A stretch of DNA of 64,000 bases, taken from Dialister sp900541485 (GTDB lineage: Bacteria; Bacillota; Negativicutes; Veillonellales; Dialisteraceae). The stretch lies in contig OZ221974.1 of the NCBI GenBank assembly GCA_965119665.1, positions 1,054,001-1,118,000 on the forward strand, written 5' to 3'. The translations under genes were made by a program, and so were the position numbers. Of this stretch, positions 1 to 7,726 are shown piece by piece. The notes under the pieces were generated by a model, which saw nothing but the letters and a program-made list of their open reading frames with translations, did no database searches and was not told where the DNA came from. Positions within the stretch are counted from its first letter, which is position 1; every line of letters starts with the position of its first letter.

Positions 1-52
1 TGTTTTAAGAGAGGAAATCGTAAAAACGTGCCGGGATTTCCTGAAGGGATAA

Positions 53-82
53 GAAAAAGCAGCCCCCGCAGGAGCTGCCTTT
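53..82 (-). terminator. Rho-independent terminator of the M20-yjiGH operon
   Basis: Read on the minus strand, GCAGCTCC and GGGGCTGC pair around a TGCG loop and are followed by TTTTTC. It starts about ten bases past the stop codon of the M20 gene. Nothing else is visible in bases 1-52. Confidence 0.8.
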
Positions 83-91
83 ATGAATAAA

Positions 92-1186
92 TCAGCCGAG
101 AATTTTTTTGACGATTCCTTTATGGATTTTTACACCGTTCGGCAGGGCATCGGTATTGAAGTGCATTGCCGGGTCATGAAGTCCGGGTTGTGCATCTTCA
201 CCCAGTGCAACGAAGCCTGTTTTCAGATTCGGCCGTTCTTTCGGATACCAGAAGAAGTCTTCTCCACCTGCTGTGGTGATCGGCGGTATGCATGCTTTTT
301 CACCGAGTTCTTCTTTGATGACTTCGGCAAGCATATCGGTGATTTCCGGGGTGAGAATGGAGGCAGGGACCTGGTTCATCACGGTGACTTCTGCTGTTGC
401 GCCGATAGATGCGGCAGCGTGTGTGGCAGCAGTTTTCACTTTTTCAATCATCAGTTCCATGACATCATTGTCCTGGCTTCTCAGGTCGAAGGTGATGGTC
501 GCTTCTCCCGGGACAGCGTTGGTAACGCCGCAGTCGGAATGAATTTGTGTAGCTTTGATATTATAGACTACATTCGAGTTGAAACGCAGAGCATTGACGG
601 ACTGCACGACGAGGCAGGCTGCATCTAAGGCACTGATTCCCAGATAGGGGCGGGCACCGTGGCTCTGTGCGCCTTTGATGTCCACTTTCAGGTGGGAAGC
701 GGCACTGTAGTAAAGGGCAGGCGCAGCTTCTCCCGTGCGGCATTCCTGTATGGGACGGCCGTGCATACCGATGAGGATATCTATATCATCGATAACGCCG
801 CCTTTCAGCATGGAGAAAGCTCCTTCCGTTGTTTCTTCTGCCGGCTGGAAAACGAGTTTCAGTTTTCCTTTTTTGACAAGGTTTTCTTCCATAATTTCTT
901 CAGCGGCAGCAAGAAGCATGGACATATGACCGTCGTGGCCGCAGAGATGGGCGGCACCGCCGTCTTTGGTGGCGAGAGCGTCCATGTCCGCACGGAGTCC
1001 CAGTACGGGACCGGGCTTGCCGCTGTCTAAGACACCAACGACACCTGTACCGCCGCCGACGCCTGTTTCCACGTCATAGCCGAGTTTTTTCAAGACGTCT
1101 GCCACGTAAGCGGACGTTTTTACTTCCTGCATTCCGATTTCCGGAATGGAATGGAGATAATTGAAGTGTTTCATTACATTACTCAT
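92..1186 (-). CDS. M20-family amidohydrolase / metallopeptidase
   Basis: Probable cytoplasmic zinc-dependent amidohydrolase of the M20D type (hippurate / N-acyl-amino-acid / aminobenzoyl-glutamate hydrolase relatives), 364 residues. Metal-site motifs are visible: the HLCGHDGH block near residue 80, the AEE pair near 112, an HGAR motif in the dimerisation domain and a LHDPAMHF block near the C terminus that should give the last His ligand. The ATG at 1186 is chosen because AGAAGG sits seven bases upstream; a TTG 18 bases earlier has no such site. It is the last gene of a three-gene minus-strand operon behind yjiH and yjiG homologues, 22 bases after yjiG. In E. coli yjiHG precede the isoaspartyl dipeptidase gene iadA, so a link between these membrane proteins and breakdown of a small amide or peptide is plausible. 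The substrate cannot be read from the sequence. Confidence 0.85.
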   Translation of the reverse strand: MSNVMKHFNYLHSIPEIGMQEVKTSAYVADVLKKLGYDVETGVGGGTGVVGVLDSGKPGPVLGLRADMDALATKDGGAAHLCGHDGHMSMLLAAAEEIMEENLVKKGKLKLVFQPAEETTEGAFSMLKGGVIDDIDILIGMHGRPIQECRTGEAAPALYYSAASHLKVDIKGAQSHGARPYLGISALDAACLVVQSVNALRFNSNVVYNIKATQIHSDCGVTNAVPGEATITFDLRSQDNDVMELMIEKVKTAATHAAASIGATAEVTVMNQVPASILTPEITDMLAEVIKEELGEKACIPPITTAGGEDFFWYPKERPNLKTGFVALGEDAQPGLHDPAMHFNTDALPNGVKIHKGIVKKILG

Positions 1187-1208
1187 ACAATAACCTTCTT
1201 TCAAAAAG

Positions 1209-1700
1209 TTAATTAAAGAAAGGAATAATTAATTTCATGGCAATCATACCGACAACGGCATTGAAAATACTGATTACCATGAGGAACGGCCAATATTTCT
1301 TCGGAACATCGGCTACGCCCAAAAGACGGCCCATATACTGTACCTGTGAGGCCATAAGAACGAGGGCGGGAGCAAGAATCGTGATGTGCTCGCCGTTTAA
1401 AAGGCCGGTGCTGTATAAGGAAGCCGCCACGCCGACACCGGCGGAGCAGGAGAGCCAGGTGGTGAGAAGGACGAGAATCGATTCGCCGGGAAGGCCGAAA
1501 AGATTCATCACCGGTCCGAGCCACTGGTTCAGGAAATCCATAACGCCCAGAATATTTAAAATGTAAGCAATAACATAGGCCATAAGAATATTGGGAACCA
1601 GATTCTGGGTGGCCAGGTTCCAGCCTTTGCGGCAGCCGTTGACGAAGATATCAAAAATATTTTCACTCGCTGCTTTTGTTTGTTTCGTTTCAGTTGTCAT
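1209..1700 (-). CDS. yjiG: YjiG-family membrane protein (nucleoside-recognition/Gate domain)
   Basis: Integral membrane protein of 163 residues with about four hydrophobic segments after a short charged N terminus. It resembles YjiG and the spore-maturation-protein-B-like Gate proteins: a G-rich segment with SCSAGVGVAASL and a PALVLMASQVQYMGRLL stretch. It overlaps the end of the yjiH homologue by 11 bases, which suggests translational coupling and a joint complex. YjiG and YjiH together look like two parts of one split transporter; their substrate is not established. The M20 amidohydrolase downstream suggests an amide or peptide substrate, but that is inference. Confidence 0.8.
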   Translation of the reverse strand: MTTETKQTKAASENIFDIFVNGCRKGWNLATQNLVPNILMAYVIAYILNILGVMDFLNQWLGPVMNLFGLPGESILVLLTTWLSCSAGVGVAASLYSTGLLNGEHITILAPALVLMASQVQYMGRLLGVADVPKKYWPFLMVISIFNAVVGMIAMKLIIPFFN

Positions 1701-2367
1701 AAGTAAAGTCCTCTTTGTAAAATTTATCCAGTATAAAGCGGCAAATGATAGCGCCTACGAATTTCATGATGGTGATAACAACCAGGGGAATGATAATCGG
1801 GCAAATCATAAACCCAAATAATGCGCCGACAATGGCGAAGTAGTTGTTAATCGCCCCGGCACCGGAATACTGCCATGCCGCAATGATTGTCTGTTCCCGT
1901 TTATCGATGAGATTCTGGTCGTACAGTTCTTTTGTGAGAACTGCGCCTGCATCGGTGCTTTGCATGTCCGTAATGAGTGCCAAGCCTGTCAGGCCCGGTA
2001 CGTCCATGAGCGGCTTTAAAAGCGGGGTAATTAATTTGTGGGCCGCCGCCAGTGCTCCGTAGTGGGCAAAAACTTCAATGCATCCCAGTGCCAGCATGAC
2101 GGACGGAATGAGAGAGAGGGCAAAGAGGAAACCGCCTCTTGCACTGATACCGCCGGCACCGACGAAGGTATTTTTTGCAGGATCCTTCATTGTCCCGAAT
2201 TTACCGATTAATGTCCCGAAATCAAATGCTTTCAGCCATTCGGCGCCCTGGATGGACGCCATAACGCCGGCGAAAAATAAAATCGCACAGACAAGAGCAA
2301 TCATGCCCTTCACGCCGACCTTAGGCAGCTTGGACAAGGATTCTTTTTTTTGTTCTTCTTGTGTCAT
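1690..2367 (-). CDS. yjiH: YjiH-family membrane protein (nucleoside-recognition/Gate domain)
   Basis: First gene of the operon, 225 residues with several membrane spans. The reading frame stays open 66 codons further upstream, but the ATG at 2367 is preferred because AAGGGA lies just upstream and the preceding stretch is A/T-rich and unlike protein. The Gate-type features include GGFLFALSLIPSVMLALG, a TDMQSTDAGAVL segment and SGAGAINNYFAIVGALFG. The 11-base overlap with yjiG supports a two-subunit membrane system. The ion or solute moved is unknown. A strong promoter candidate lies at 2476-2504. Confidence 0.8.
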   Translation of the reverse strand: MTQEEQKKESLSKLPKVGVKGMIALVCAILFFAGVMASIQGAEWLKAFDFGTLIGKFGTMKDPAKNTFVGAGGISARGGFLFALSLIPSVMLALGCIEVFAHYGALAAAHKLITPLLKPLMDVPGLTGLALITDMQSTDAGAVLTKELYDQNLIDKREQTIIAAWQYSGAGAINNYFAIVGALFGFMICPIIIPLVVITIMKFVGAIICRFILDKFYKEDFTYDN

Positions 2368-2475
2368 AACCGTTCCCTTCCTTTTAAAAACAGAGTGAAT
2401 AAAAATTTTTCTCCTCATACACTGCATAAAAATATACTGCACAAAAGCAGACCGCAGCAGAAAAAAGATATTTTT

Positions 2476-2504
2476 ATTATATAAAAAATAAAATAAATGT
2501 GCAA
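2476..2504 (-). promoter_or_regulatory. Sigma-70-type promoter for yjiHG-M20 operon
   Basis: On the minus strand TTGCAC and TATAAT are separated by exactly 17 bases. The position, about 110 bases before the yjiH start and divergent from xpt, fits a promoter with a leader of about 100 bases. Confidence 0.6.
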
Positions 2505-2607
2505 TTATCGGAGAAAAAGCATAATTTTTATCTGTTTTTTTTAGTGCTGATATATTATAATACATGAAATAAACAGATACATTTATAGAGAGGCTGTGGT
2601 GGCGGAA

Positions 2608-3183
2608 ATGAATTTACTTCAGGAAAAAATAATTAAAGAGGGCGTTATTAAACCGGGGAACGTTTTGAAAGTGGACAGTTTTTTGAATCACCAAATCGAC
2701 GTTCCCTTTATCAGTGAATTGGGAAAAGAATTTAAAACCCTCTTTGCCGGTAAAAAAGTAGACAAGATACTTACCATCGAAGCATCAGGGATCAGCATTG
2801 CCTGTCTCACCGCCATTTATTTCGGAGTGCCTGTTCTCTTTGCCAAAAAATCGGCAGGGAGCAATATGGATAAAGACATGTACGAAACGGAAGTCCACTC
2901 CTACACGCACAACAAAACAAACCATGTAGTAGCCTCAAAGAAATATCTCAGCCGCGGAGAGCATATCCTCATCATGGACGATTTCCTTGCCAACGGCTGT
3001 GCCGTAGAAGGACTGATAGAACTGGTAAAACAGGCAGGCGGCATCGTAGAAGGTGTGGGCATCTGCATTGAAAAAGGATTCCAAGAAGGCGGCGACCGTC
3101 TCCGTCAAAAAGGCTACGACCTCAAATCTCTTGCCATTATAGAAAAAATGGATGCCGCTACAGGCACCATTACATTCCGCTAA
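2608..3183 (+). CDS. xpt: Xanthine phosphoribosyltransferase
   Basis: Converts xanthine and PRPP to XMP in purine salvage; cytoplasmic. The 191-residue protein matches Bacillus Xpt almost end to end: the VLKVDSFLNHQID block near the N terminus, the PRPP-binding HVLIMDDFLANG-type motif (here ILIMDDFLANG, about residues 127-137), and GVGICIEKGFQ afterwards. The ATG at 2608 gives the same N-terminal length as Bacillus Xpt. In-frame GTG codons at 2596 and 2599 are closer to the AGAGAGG site, so a start four or three codons earlier is possible. pbuX follows after nine bases. A TATAAT at 2556-2561 may be the -10 box; its -35 is poor. I see no purine riboswitch upstream, unlike Bacillus xpt-pbuX. 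Confidence 0.93.
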   Translation: MNLLQEKIIKEGVIKPGNVLKVDSFLNHQIDVPFISELGKEFKTLFAGKKVDKILTIEASGISIACLTAIYFGVPVLFAKKSAGSNMDKDMYETEVHSYTHNKTNHVVASKKYLSRGEHILIMDDFLANGCAVEGLIELVKQAGGIVEGVGICIEKGFQEGGDRLRQKGYDLKSLAIIEKMDAATGTITFR

Positions 3184-3192
3184 GGAGACACC

Positions 3193-4509
3193 ATGGAAAA
3201 CAGGGATTCTATTTATGAATTTCACGGAGATATTTCCGTAAAAAAAGCTGTTCCTTTCGGACTTCAGCATGTACTTGCCATGTTTGTGTCCAATATTGCA
3301 CCGATACTCATCGTGACCGGGGTGGTGAAAATGCCTGCGGCAGAAGCGGCCTCGCTCGTACAGGCAGCCATGATTATCGCCGGCATCGGCTCCATGCTCC
3401 AACTGTTTCCCTTCTGGCGGATAGGAAGCGGACTGCCCATCATCATGGGAATCAGCTTCACCTTTGTTTCCATCTTCTGCGTCATCGGAACGAAATACGG
3501 CTACGGTGCCGTTCTCGGAGCGGCTCTTGTAGGCGGGATTCTTGAAGGAATCTTGGGACTCGGTGCCGCCTGGTGGCGGAAATTCGTCCCGTCTATCGTA
3601 TCTGCCAGTGTCGTTACCGCTATCGGATTTTCCCTTCTTCCCATCGGAGCCAATTCCTTCGGCGGCGGTTTCGGGAATCCTGAATTCGGCGACTGGAAAT
3701 ACCTGACCGTCGGCACGATTACCCTCATATCCTGTCTCATTTTTAATATCAAAGCAAAATCATTCTACAAACAACTCTCCGTACTTTTCGGACTTGTCGT
3801 AGGATATATAGCGGCGTTCTTTTTCGGCATGGTCGATTTGACACGCATGACAACCGTTTCCGTTCTGTCACTTCCCGCACTCATGCCTTATGAACTTGAA
3901 TTTCACGCCGACGCCATATTTTCCGTATTTCTTATCTTTTTAGTCTCCGCCACGGAAACCTTGGGAGACACCTCTGCCTTGGCTGCCATGGGATTCGGCA
4001 GAGAAGCCAAAGACAAAGAAATATCGGGGGCCATCACCGTTGACGGATTCGTCAGCAGTCTTTCCGCCCTCTTCGGATGTATGCCGATTACCTCATTCAG
4101 CCAGAACGTAGGCCTCATTGCCATGACAAGAGTAGTGAACAGAAAAGCCATTGCCTGCGGAGCAGGCATTATGATTCTTGCCGGATTCGTTCCCGCCTTG
4201 GGCGTCATTTTAGCTTCACTGCCCGATGCCGTTCTCGGCGGTTGTACCCTCATGATGTTCGGCTCTATCGTAGTCAGTGGCGTAAGAATGATCAGCCAGT
4301 GCGGATACTCCCAAAGAAACATGAGTATCGCCGCACTTTCCCTTTCCATAGGCCTGGGATTCACACAAACTCCGCAGATATTCCGTCTCTTCCCCGATCT
4401 TTTCAGAAGTGTCTTTGCAGAAAACTGCGTAGCCGTCGTATTCATCGTAGCCATTCTGCTGAACCTTATCTTCCCGAAAGAAAAAGAAGAGCTGAAAATT
4501 GTAAAATAA
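3193..4509 (+). CDS. pbuX: NCS2-family xanthine permease
   Basis: Proton-coupled nucleobase transporter of the inner membrane, 438 residues, with about 12-14 hydrophobic segments. NCS2 marks are clear: the QHVLAM motif near residue 25, ATETLGDTSA near 250 and the SFSQNVGLI signature near 300. Its position nine bases after xpt, with AAGGAG overlapping the xpt stop, makes xanthine the most likely substrate: PbuX imports it and Xpt traps it as XMP. Uric acid is the other NCS2 substrate to consider. A clean terminator follows. Confidence 0.9.
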   Translation: MENRDSIYEFHGDISVKKAVPFGLQHVLAMFVSNIAPILIVTGVVKMPAAEAASLVQAAMIIAGIGSMLQLFPFWRIGSGLPIIMGISFTFVSIFCVIGTKYGYGAVLGAALVGGILEGILGLGAAWWRKFVPSIVSASVVTAIGFSLLPIGANSFGGGFGNPEFGDWKYLTVGTITLISCLIFNIKAKSFYKQLSVLFGLVVGYIAAFFFGMVDLTRMTTVSVLSLPALMPYELEFHADAIFSVFLIFLVSATETLGDTSALAAMGFGREAKDKEISGAITVDGFVSSLSALFGCMPITSFSQNVGLIAMTRVVNRKAIACGAGIMILAGFVPALGVILASLPDAVLGGCTLMMFGSIVVSGVRMISQCGYSQRNMSIAALSLSIGLGFTQTPQIFRLFPDLFRSVFAENCVAVVFIVAILLNLIFPKEKEELKIVK

Positions 4510-4522
4510 AACATAAAAACAG

Positions 4523-4542
4523 AGCCCCGCAAGGGGCTTTTT
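4523..4542 (+). terminator. Rho-independent terminator of xpt-pbuX
   Basis: AGCCCC and GGGGCT pair around a GCAA tetraloop and run into TTTT, 13 bases after the pbuX stop. Confidence 0.9.
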
Positions 4543-4593
4543 ACATGGCAAGAAATAAGCTAAACCGGAAAATAAAGAAGTGACTCAAGCAGA

Positions 4594-4724
4594 AAGCCGT
4601 CCCCGCACACGGGAAGCAAGCGAACCGCTTTTCGAGGAGCAGAGCGACGCTGTAAAAGTGTGTGAGACGCTTTGCCTTGGCTAAGGTGGCGGCGTTAGCC
4701 GACGAAAGGGGCAAGTGTGAGCAG
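4594..4724. repeat. Composite intergenic repeat, A arm with B insert
   Basis: Copy of the dispersed family. The outer A arm begins AGCCGTCCCCG and ends GGGGCAAGTGTGAGCAG; between them sits the B module (GCAAGCGAACCGCTTTTCGAG onwards, then GAGCGACGCTGTAAAAG). The same A[B] arrangement recurs at 55514-55634. The rest of 4543-4900 is A/T-rich with no gene visible. Confidence 0.8.
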
Positions 4725-4902
4725 ACACGTAAAAATGAAAATAAGTATGAGCTAAACCGAAAAATATTGAAATGACGTATGCAAAAATAATGAAAGAGAT
4801 AATTTTCACCGGAAACAAAACGTCATTTTTTAAAAGGATATTAAAATTGTAAATAAAGGTATCAAAAATAGTGAATTTTTTATAATAAGTAAATACAATA
4901 TC

Positions 4903-4932
4903 TTGATATATCTATTTTATATATGATAGAAT
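4903..4932 (+). promoter_or_regulatory. Promoter candidate for the M20-DUF3100 operon
   Basis: TTGATA and TAGAAT are spaced by 18 bases, ending 28 bases before the start codon of the M20 gene, in an otherwise A/T-rich stretch. Confidence 0.5.
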
Positions 4933-4959
4933 TAGTTAAAGTTATAGAAGGAGGGCACT

Positions 4960-6270
4960 ATGACAAAAGAAGAAATGAAGAAAGCCGTTTGCCGGGCGAT
5001 TGATGAAGCGGCAGAAACGATTCATAAGGTCGTACTCGATATTGAAAGTGAGCCGGAGCTCGGTTTCAAGGAAACGAAGACGGCGGCCAAGATAGAAACG
5101 TATATGCGCGGTCTCGGACTGGATCCGAAGACGGGGCTTGCGCTTACGGGAGTCAAGTCCAAGGTCTCCGGAAAAGAAAACGGACCGACTATTGCAGTAC
5201 TTGCCGAACTGGATGCGGTAGGTACACCGGACAGTCCGAAAGCGGATCCTCTGACGGGAGCAGCTCATACATGCGGACATTTCCTTCAAATGGCGTCCAT
5301 GCTGGCGGCAGCTACAGGGATTGTCAAGTCGGGCGTGATGAAAGAACTTTCCGGGAATGCCGTATTTTTCGCTGTACCTGCTGAAGAGTATGTGGAAATT
5401 GATTACCGCAAACGCTTGAGAAAAGAGGGAAAAATTCATTTCATCGGCGGCAAGAGCCAGCTGGTGTATGAAGGCCATTTCGATGATATCGATATGTCGA
5501 TGATGATGCATTCCCAGGGTAATGCACCGGAAAAAGCCGTATTTATAGGAAAATCAAGTAACGGTTTTGTCGGAAAGACGGTGCAGTATGTGGGCAAGAC
5601 GGCACATGCGGCAAATGCACCTCATGAAGGAATCAATGCTTTGAATGCGGCCTGCCTGGGTATCATGGGAATCAATTCTCTCCGTGAAACGTTTAAAGAA
5701 GACGACATGGTCCGTGTCCACCCGATTATCACCAAAGGCGGCGATTTGGTGAATAATGTGCCTTCCGATGTGCGTATGGAACTCTATGTCCGGGCGAAGA
5801 CGATGGACGCTATCGACAAACAGCATAAGCGTGTCGATGCGGCGCTCCGTGCAGGCGGTATGGCGGTCGGTGCGGAAGTGAAAATTGAGACGCTCCCCGG
5901 TATGTTCCCGCTTGCATGCAGTGAAAATCTGAATAAGATATTCGTCGATAATGTGAAAGAAGAAGCACCGGATACGGAAATCAGGGAAGCCGGCCACTTT
6001 ACGGCCTCCACGGATATGGGAGATATTTCCCATCTGATGCCGAGCATTCACCCCTTTATCGGCGGAGCGGACGGAGGACTTCATACCAAAGAGTTCTGCG
6101 TGACCGATTTCGAAGCGGCCGCACTTTCTCCGGGGAAAGCCTTCGCCATGAGTATCATTGATTTGCTTTTTGATGATGCAAAGCTGGCAAAGGACATACT
6201 GGAAAAGGAAAAGCCAATTTTGACAAAGGAAGAATATTTAGCGAAGTTAGATGGTTATTTCGAAGGGTAG
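4960..6270 (+). CDS. M20-family amidohydrolase, AbgB-like
   Basis: Cytoplasmic metal-dependent amidohydrolase of 436 residues. Visible motifs: the AHTCGHF metal block near residue 107, PAEEY near 146, the lid-domain segment GKTAHAANAPHEG near 213 and GGADGGLHTKEF near 365. The AHAANAPH pattern and overall layout resemble the B subunit of p-aminobenzoyl-glutamate hydrolase and related aminoacyl-amide hydrolases more than the shorter M20D enzyme at the window's left end. AAGGAGG lies seven bases before the ATG. It leads an operon with a DUF3100 membrane protein and a small membrane protein, so these two probably import or export its substrate or product. The exact substrate is not readable. Confidence 0.87.
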   Translation: MTKEEMKKAVCRAIDEAAETIHKVVLDIESEPELGFKETKTAAKIETYMRGLGLDPKTGLALTGVKSKVSGKENGPTIAVLAELDAVGTPDSPKADPLTGAAHTCGHFLQMASMLAAATGIVKSGVMKELSGNAVFFAVPAEEYVEIDYRKRLRKEGKIHFIGGKSQLVYEGHFDDIDMSMMMHSQGNAPEKAVFIGKSSNGFVGKTVQYVGKTAHAANAPHEGINALNAACLGIMGINSLRETFKEDDMVRVHPIITKGGDLVNNVPSDVRMELYVRAKTMDAIDKQHKRVDAALRAGGMAVGAEVKIETLPGMFPLACSENLNKIFVDNVKEEAPDTEIREAGHFTASTDMGDISHLMPSIHPFIGGADGGLHTKEFCVTDFEAAALSPGKAFAMSIIDLLFDDAKLAKDILEKEKPILTKEEYLAKLDGYFEG

Positions 6271-6294
6271 TAAAAAAAGGAAGAAGGAGCGGAG

Positions 6295-7134
6295 ATGAAA
6301 AATATCAAATTGCACTTGATTGTGCTGGTCCTGGTTGTGATATCGGAATTGATAGGAAATATTACAATCGGCGTCGGTGTCGGCAAAATCGTACTGTTGC
6401 CGATGATGTATGCATTGATTATGGGGGTGCTCACGGCACCGCGGTTTACCAAAATTTCAAGTGAAAAGGAAATCCATTTGGCAAGCGGACTTTTGGGTGT
6501 CACGCTGATGCTCCTGATGTCCCGTTACGGGACTCTTGTCGGCCCGACACTGCCGAAAATTCTGGCTGCATCGCCGGCATTGATTTTGCAGGAATTCGGC
6601 AACTTGGGAACGGTACTCATCGGGATACCGCTTGCCGTATTTATCGGACTGAAAAGAGAAGCTATCGGAGCGGCCCACTCGGTAGCCCGTGAACCGAACG
6701 TAGCACTTATCGGGGAACGGTACGGACTGGATGCACCGGAAGGACGCGGCGTCATGGGCGTTTATATTTGCGGTACGGTTATCGGCACGATTTTCTTCGG
6801 CCTTATGGCAAGCGTAGCTGCTTCTTACCTGCCTTTCCACCCGCTCGCGCTGGCCATGGCAGCCGGTGTCGGCTCGGCAAGTATGATGACCGCGGCAGTA
6901 GGATCGCTTTCTGCCATGTATCCGCAGATGGCAGACCAGCTGGCGGCTTTCGGGGCAGCAAGTAATATGCTTTCCGGTCTTGACGGACTGTACATGAGTA
7001 TCTGGATGGCGCTCCCCATGTCGGAATGGCTTTACAGAAAATGTTACCGTATCAAATACGGTGAATATCCGCCGGAAGCGGAACCGCATGATACTATAGA
7101 GGAAGTATCGGCAGAAGAGGAGGAGACAAAATGA
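6295..7134 (+). CDS. DUF3100 membrane protein
   Basis: Inner-membrane protein of 279 residues with about eight hydrophobic segments and a charged acidic tail rich in Glu. It resembles the DUF3100 family, for which I know no established function. Glycine- and alanine-rich segments such as MAAGVGSASMMTAAVGS resemble re-entrant parts of transporters. It overlaps the next gene by four bases (ATGA) and lies 24 bases after the M20 gene, so all three are almost certainly co-transcribed. Transport of a peptide or amide for the hydrolase is the simplest role, but this is inference from context. Confidence 0.75.
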   Translation: MKNIKLHLIVLVLVVISELIGNITIGVGVGKIVLLPMMYALIMGVLTAPRFTKISSEKEIHLASGLLGVTLMLLMSRYGTLVGPTLPKILAASPALILQEFGNLGTVLIGIPLAVFIGLKREAIGAAHSVAREPNVALIGERYGLDAPEGRGVMGVYICGTVIGTIFFGLMASVAASYLPFHPLALAMAAGVGSASMMTAAVGSLSAMYPQMADQLAAFGAASNMLSGLDGLYMSIWMALPMSEWLYRKCYRIKYGEYPPEAEPHDTIEEVSAEEEETK

Positions 7135-7577
7135 AATTAACGGAAATATTACAAGTTCTCCTGATTACCGGTGCCATGTCACTCGTTGCGAATGTGGTAG
7201 GCACAAATAATCCGCTCGCCCAGGCGATTCCGGGCATGCTGATTCTTATCGTAATCGCTTTTATCGGTATGTGGCTCGGCCGTGTTCTTCCGGGACATAT
7301 TCCGGGAGCAGCCTACATCGTTACCTTAGGTTGTATCCTCACCTATCCGGGATTTCCGGGAAGTGACATCATCAATTACTATGTAAAACATGTAGGATTC
7401 CTGCAGCTTTGCACACCGATTCTTGCCTATGCGGGGATTGCCATTTGCAAGGACCTTGATGTCTTTGCCAAGAGCAGCTGGCGAATCGTTCTTGTCAGTA
7501 TCGTAGTATTTATCGGTACCTATATCGGATCGGCCGTCATTGCCCAGGTCATTTTAAAGAGCATCGGTCATATTTAA
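7131..7577 (+). CDS. Small membrane protein, partner of DUF3100
   Basis: A 148-residue protein with about four membrane spans (near residues 5-25, 33-55, 60-80 and 115-142). I do not recognise a named family. It starts inside the stop of the DUF3100 gene (ATGA overlap), which implies coupled translation and probably a fixed stoichiometry, as in two-subunit transporters. It shares a motif style with the preceding protein (short Gly/Pro-rich turns between spans) but no clear homology is visible. It is followed by a strong terminator. Confidence 0.7.
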   Translation: MKLTEILQVLLITGAMSLVANVVGTNNPLAQAIPGMLILIVIAFIGMWLGRVLPGHIPGAAYIVTLGCILTYPGFPGSDIINYYVKHVGFLQLCTPILAYAGIAICKDLDVFAKSSWRIVLVSIVVFIGTYIGSAVIAQVILKSIGHI

Positions 7578-7596
7578 TCCGTATCATAAAAAGAAA

Positions 7597-7626
7597 AGCT
7601 GTCCTCATCACGGGGACAGTTTTTTT
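7597..7626 (+). terminator. Rho-independent terminator of the M20-DUF3100 operon
   Basis: CTGTCC at 7599-7604 pairs with GGACAG at 7614-7619 and is followed by seven T residues. Confidence 0.9.
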
Positions 7627-7671
7627 ATGTGCGCCATTTATTACTTTTTGTTTTTGCTTATATAAGACGGG

Positions 7672-7700
7672 TTGGCAAATGCTTTTGCGGCGGGTATACT
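7672..7700 (+). promoter_or_regulatory. Promoter of the SGNH hydrolase gene
   Basis: TTGGCA and TATACT with a 17-base spacer, ending 26 bases before the ATG at 7727. Confidence 0.65.
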
Positions 7701-7726
7701 CAAAGGATAGGGAAAGGAGCGGCGTG

